The translations under genes and the position numbers were made by a program. Shown here in pieces: positions 60,801 to 64,000 of a stretch of 64,000 nt of DNA. The stretch's first letter is position 1. Every line of letters starts with the position of its first letter. The stretch comes from Morella rubra (lineage: Eukaryota > Streptophyta > Magnoliopsida > Fagales > Myricaceae), in the NCBI GenBank assembly GCA_003952965.2, contig CM025854.1, forward strand, positions 7,049,717 through 7,113,716. The letters run 5' to 3'. The notes under the pieces were generated by a model. It was not told the DNA's origin, made no database searches, and saw nothing but the letters and a program-made list of their open reading frames with translations.

Positions 60801-62660
60801 TGTTGTAACATTTCTAAACTGAATGGGTCTCTCCTCTCTGTTTATGATCATGGCTAGTTTGTTGAAGTTCAGGACTTCATTTTAGAAATTCAAACGTGGG
60901 CACTGTAGTTAGAGTCCTCTCTGATTTATCCCCAGTCAAAAATTATAAATTATATCATGACCATCCGCACGTGTTCTTTGAACTTCGAAAATGCCCTAGG
61001 CTATGTTTGGTTGCAATAGTTGGGAAGGAAGGGAAAGGGAACAAAGAAGGGGGAAGCAGAAGGGATGCTATTATTCTTTTAGGAGTTTGGTTGTCTGGAG
61101 GAAATTGGAGAGAAAGCAGATTATAATTAATTATCCCAACATAGGCTTTCTCTTTGTTTCCTTGCATTTGGCAGAAAACAAAGCGGTGGGCCAGGAGGAA
61201 GAGGGAATCCACTCATTACCCTCCCTTTCCATCCAAAAAAAAAATCCAAAAACCTATGCTGCCCTCCCTTTTCCCTCCACCTTTCCCTTCCGTCCCCTTT
61301 CCTCCCAGCAGAACATAGTATAAAGTAACTCTTTTTCTGAGATGACTTCTGCCTCCCTTTGAATCCTTTACTGGTAGACCTTCCTTTTGAGGCTCTTCGG
61401 GTTTCTTCTCCCATTTTTCTTGCAGGTCCCTTATTTTTGACCTGGTATCACACTCTTATTGAATTTGGTAACATGTGCTTTTCCTCTCATTTTTAATTGC
61501 ATTTTCCTATAGATGGAAATTACTTTGGTGCTGAATTTCCTCAATGTGGTTTGTTGCTACAATTTTATGGAAGTGTTTCCTTGTGTTCTCTCCCAATTGT
61601 TTGCAGGTTGAAGTTCTAAGCCAGCTACACCATCCCAACGTGGTGTTGCTTCTTGGAGCCTGTCCTGAGAGTGGTTGCCTAGTGTATGAATATATGGAAA
61701 ATGGGAGCTTGGAGGACTATATTGTCAATGGAGAAGGGAAAACAGAACTTCCTTGGTTTGTTCGATTCCAAATAGTTTTTGAAGTGGCTTGCGGACTTGC
61801 ATTCTTACATAACTCAAAGCCAGAGTCAATTGTTCATCGAGATCTGAAACCGGGTAATATCTTGTTAGATAGAAATTACGTAGCCAAAATTGGAGATGTT
61901 GGGCTGGCTAAACTCATATCGGATGTCGTGCCTGACAACATCACGGAGTACAGAGACTCAATCATTGCTGGTACATTCTGCTACATGGACCCAGAGTATC
62001 TAAGAACCGGCACAATCCGACCCAAATCAGATTTATATGCTCTTGCAGTGATAACCTTCCAGCTGTTAACAGGTCGCCTGCCAAATGGGCTTCCATTCAC
62101 TGTGGAAAATGCCATAAAAAACGGCTCCCTTCGTGACATTCTTGATAAGTCAATCAGAGATTGGCCACTGGCTGAAACTGAGGAATTAGCTCGTATTGCT
62201 CTGAAATGTTCAAAACTTAGATGCAGGGATAGACCAGATCTTGAAACTGAAGTTCTGCCGGTCCTCAAAAGACTTAGTGAATTTGCAAGTGCTAGCTTTA
62301 AAGTAGAAAGAGATAATATCTATGCACCAGGCCATTACTTCTGCCCGATCCTACAGGTGAAAATTTGTACTTTATTAGATAAAGATCTGATTAATAGAGA
62401 TGGTTATGTTAACATGCATCTCATATATTGCTTTCCTCCATGCATGGTTTCTTGGATGAATACAGGAGATAATGGAGGATCCATACATTGCTGCTGATGG
62501 TTTTACTTACGAGTATGAAGCAATTAAGGCATGGCTGAAAAGACAAAAAGTATCACCAGTCACAAAACTTAGACTGCAGCATTTTACTTTAACTCCAAAC
62601 CACGCACTGCTTTCTGCCATTCAGGAGTGGAGGTCACGGGTGAAATTTTCTCGTGCCTAG
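57888..62660 (+). CDS. U-box domain protein kinase (USP-like/coiled coil/kinase/U-box, PUB33-52 type)
   Basis: Eight coding exons: 57888-58047, 58640-58761, 58849-58964, 59333-59816, 59916-60005, 60337-60765, 61607-62356 and 62466-62660. All are GT-AG and in phase, giving 781 residues. The N-terminus is a universal-stress-protein-like domain (VAVAVNG, LAVRWALENLVPKADRVVLV, about 1-160). A Ser/Asn-rich linker follows, then a coiled coil (about 295-415). The protein kinase domain has IGEGGYGKVY (430-439), Lys451, HRDLKPGN (544-551) and DVG (564-566, in place of DFG) followed by GTFCYMDPEYLRTG. The U-box spans about 710-781 (CPILQEIMEDPYIAADGFTY, LTPNHALLSAIQEWR). By family knowledge these are receptor-like cytoplasmic kinases joined to a ubiquitin E3 ligase. 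ATG 57888 was chosen because the USP fold starts at once; an in-frame ATG at 57702 is the alternative. Substrates are unknown. Confidence 0.93.
61001..61318. mobile_element. probable MITE in intron 6 of the U-box kinase gene
   Basis: The left end CTATGTTTGGTTGCAATAG and complemented right end CTATGTTCTGCTGGGAG are related. Purine-rich GGGAAGGAAGGGAAAGGG is mirrored by CCTTTCCCTTCCGTCCCC on the other side. The element is Tourist-like in style, with no certain target duplication. Confidence 0.5.
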
Positions 62661-64000
62661 ATTAGAAGAAATTATTGAGTCGAGCAAGCAAGCGTTTCCA
62701 AAAACCACACTATATGGTTCTGGGGAAAAGCAAGTATATAGCATAGTTTAGGTTTTGTTGAGGTGCTTCTGGAATAACTTCTAGCATGTAAATAGGTTAT
62801 TTCACTAATTCCCTGTGTTCATATGAATAACCACAACTCGTGTGATGTGGTGTTTTTTTTTTTTTTTTCCCTTTTTCTTCTAGGCTCGTGTATTGTGGTT
62901 AAATATCAGATATTTATTATATTATAACGGTATATCGAGGCACATGCCCAAAAGAATAAAAGGGTCGTCCCAATTGGAACCAAATGCACGTGGTTTATTA
63001 CATCCTATTTGATACGAGATATGGGTTAAGCAATTTGAGTCAAAATACGTGCGCGTAATGTACACCGTTCATTTACATCATGTTGGTCATATTCCCCCTC
63101 AATTGTATTCCATTGACGGTAAGATCTTGTGATTAACTTTGTCAATGCATTAATAATTCAGTTAAAGATCATTAATATGTTGACAATTTCAAAATACTCT
63201 TTTAGAACTTGTTAGGACTAAAGTTTTAGGATCAGAATTTTTCTTGTCAAGCAAACCTTTCACTTTTCTTTAAGGTTAAGTACACTTTTCGCTCACTCAC
63301 TATTTGAGTTCTACTACGTGGCATCCCAAACTATCGATCTTGTTATATTTCGTCCTTCAATTACCAATCGTTTAGACTTTGCATGCTCAACTGTTAATTT
63401 AGACGGAAATTAGTATTTTGATTCAGTGACATGACGATTTTACCTCATAATTTTTTTTATAATTATATTTTCTATGGGAGTAAATTCATTATTTTAGTGA
63501 TTAAAAATAATGATTTTCGTCTAAAGTAACAGTTGAAAGTGCAAAGTATAAACGGTTGGTAATTGAAAGGTGAAATATAACGAAATCGATAGTTTGAGAT
63601 GCAGAGTGTTAAAATCCCAATAGTTGAAGAGTGAAAAATATATTTTTCCCTTTTCTTTTCAATTGCAGATATGATTGCCATTTCTGCATATGGATGCCTT
63701 GTGTACTCTTCATATGAAATACTGAGTTTGGTTCAAGCAGTTTAGTTCAGCACCATTCAAACTCAATGAGGTAGTCGCGGTAAATGCTTTCCTAACTCTT
63801 AAGCATGTCCACTTTTCTTTCTTCGTATTCAACATAAAAGTTCTGCAATTACATTTACATGTAAGTTTGGTGCCTTAGATAACAGCAAAACGAATACATT
63901 TGACATTACAAGTTCATGCGGTGTATGTTTAATGATTTTTCAACTATCCACTTGAGTAAATTCGAGGGCATTTGCATCTGGATCTCGTGTAAAGATTGCT
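62661..64000. other. spacer downstream of the U-box kinase gene
   Basis: Contains the 3' untranslated region and the foldback element at 63277-63647. No exon is recognised up to the window edge. Confidence 0.45.
63277..63647. mobile_element. foldback MITE, second member of the 23491 family
   Basis: It shares with 23491-23860 the blocks TTCAATTACCAATCGTTTA.AC, CTCAACTGTTAATTTAGACG, CAGTGACATGACGATTTTACC and, inverted, AACAGTTGAAAGTGCAAAGT and GAAATATAACGAAATCGATAG. The two arms, about 170 bp each, meet at a short loop near 63465. Confidence 0.8.

Noticed and set aside
61981..62268. 95-codon minus-strand open frame
   Set aside because: It is the shadow of the kinase domain exon on the opposite strand.
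1..64000. CRISPR arrays, operons, prokaryotic defence systems or tRNA/rRNA genes
   Set aside because: No such structures were seen. The sequence is eukaryotic with spliced genes and transposons.

Overview
This window is nuclear DNA of a flowering plant, most likely a eudicot (possibly a woody rosid, which is a guess from protein flavour only). The genes have many GT-AG introns, the spacers are AT-rich, and the repeats are typical plant hAT, Tourist-like, foldback, CACTA-like, copia and poly(A) retroposon insertions. No prokaryotic, organellar or viral segment is visible.

Layout. Positions 1-19,300 are a transposon graveyard. Its centrepiece is an outer hAT element of the DUF4371/zinc-finger-MYM type (1605-11636, 8-bp target duplication AGTATAGA). 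A second, unrelated BED-type hAT (2797-9104, target duplication CTCCTAAT) has inserted into its first coding exon. The inner element carries a tandem duplication of about 1.8 kb of its transposase. An internally deleted relative of the outer element, a copia fragment, inverted repeat copies and a possible relic exon follow. From 19,400 to 48,650 there are four ordinary multi-exon genes whose splice sites could be placed to the base: eIF4A (minus, 413 aa), a THO6/DWA1-type WD40 protein (minus, 371 aa), a telomere-repeat-binding single-Myb-histone factor (minus, 275 aa) and lycopene epsilon-cyclase (plus, 532 aa). Several introns contain MITEs with recognisable target duplications.

The 5' third of the THO6 gene (exons 1-3 plus promoter) is present twice in direct orientation, 2155 bp apart and apparently identical. 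The DNA between the copies is a deletion-riddled mosaic of neighbouring sequence, which may be an assembly artefact. Positions 48,650-57,880 are mostly spacer but contain a MIR156 precursor with exact mature miR156 and a TATA box, a retroposon with an 11-bp target duplication, a CACTA-like end and MITEs. The last gene (57,888-62,660, plus) encodes a 781-aa USP/coiled-coil/protein-kinase/U-box protein.

The genes form no operon or obvious pathway. They are independent housekeeping, carotenoid and signalling genes. I found no clearly new biological system. The points most worth checking are the nested hATs, the inner-element duplication that copied an already frameshifted transposase, and the THO6 microdeletion mosaic. 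Exon limits come from reading frame continuity and GT/AG sites by eye, without transcript data.
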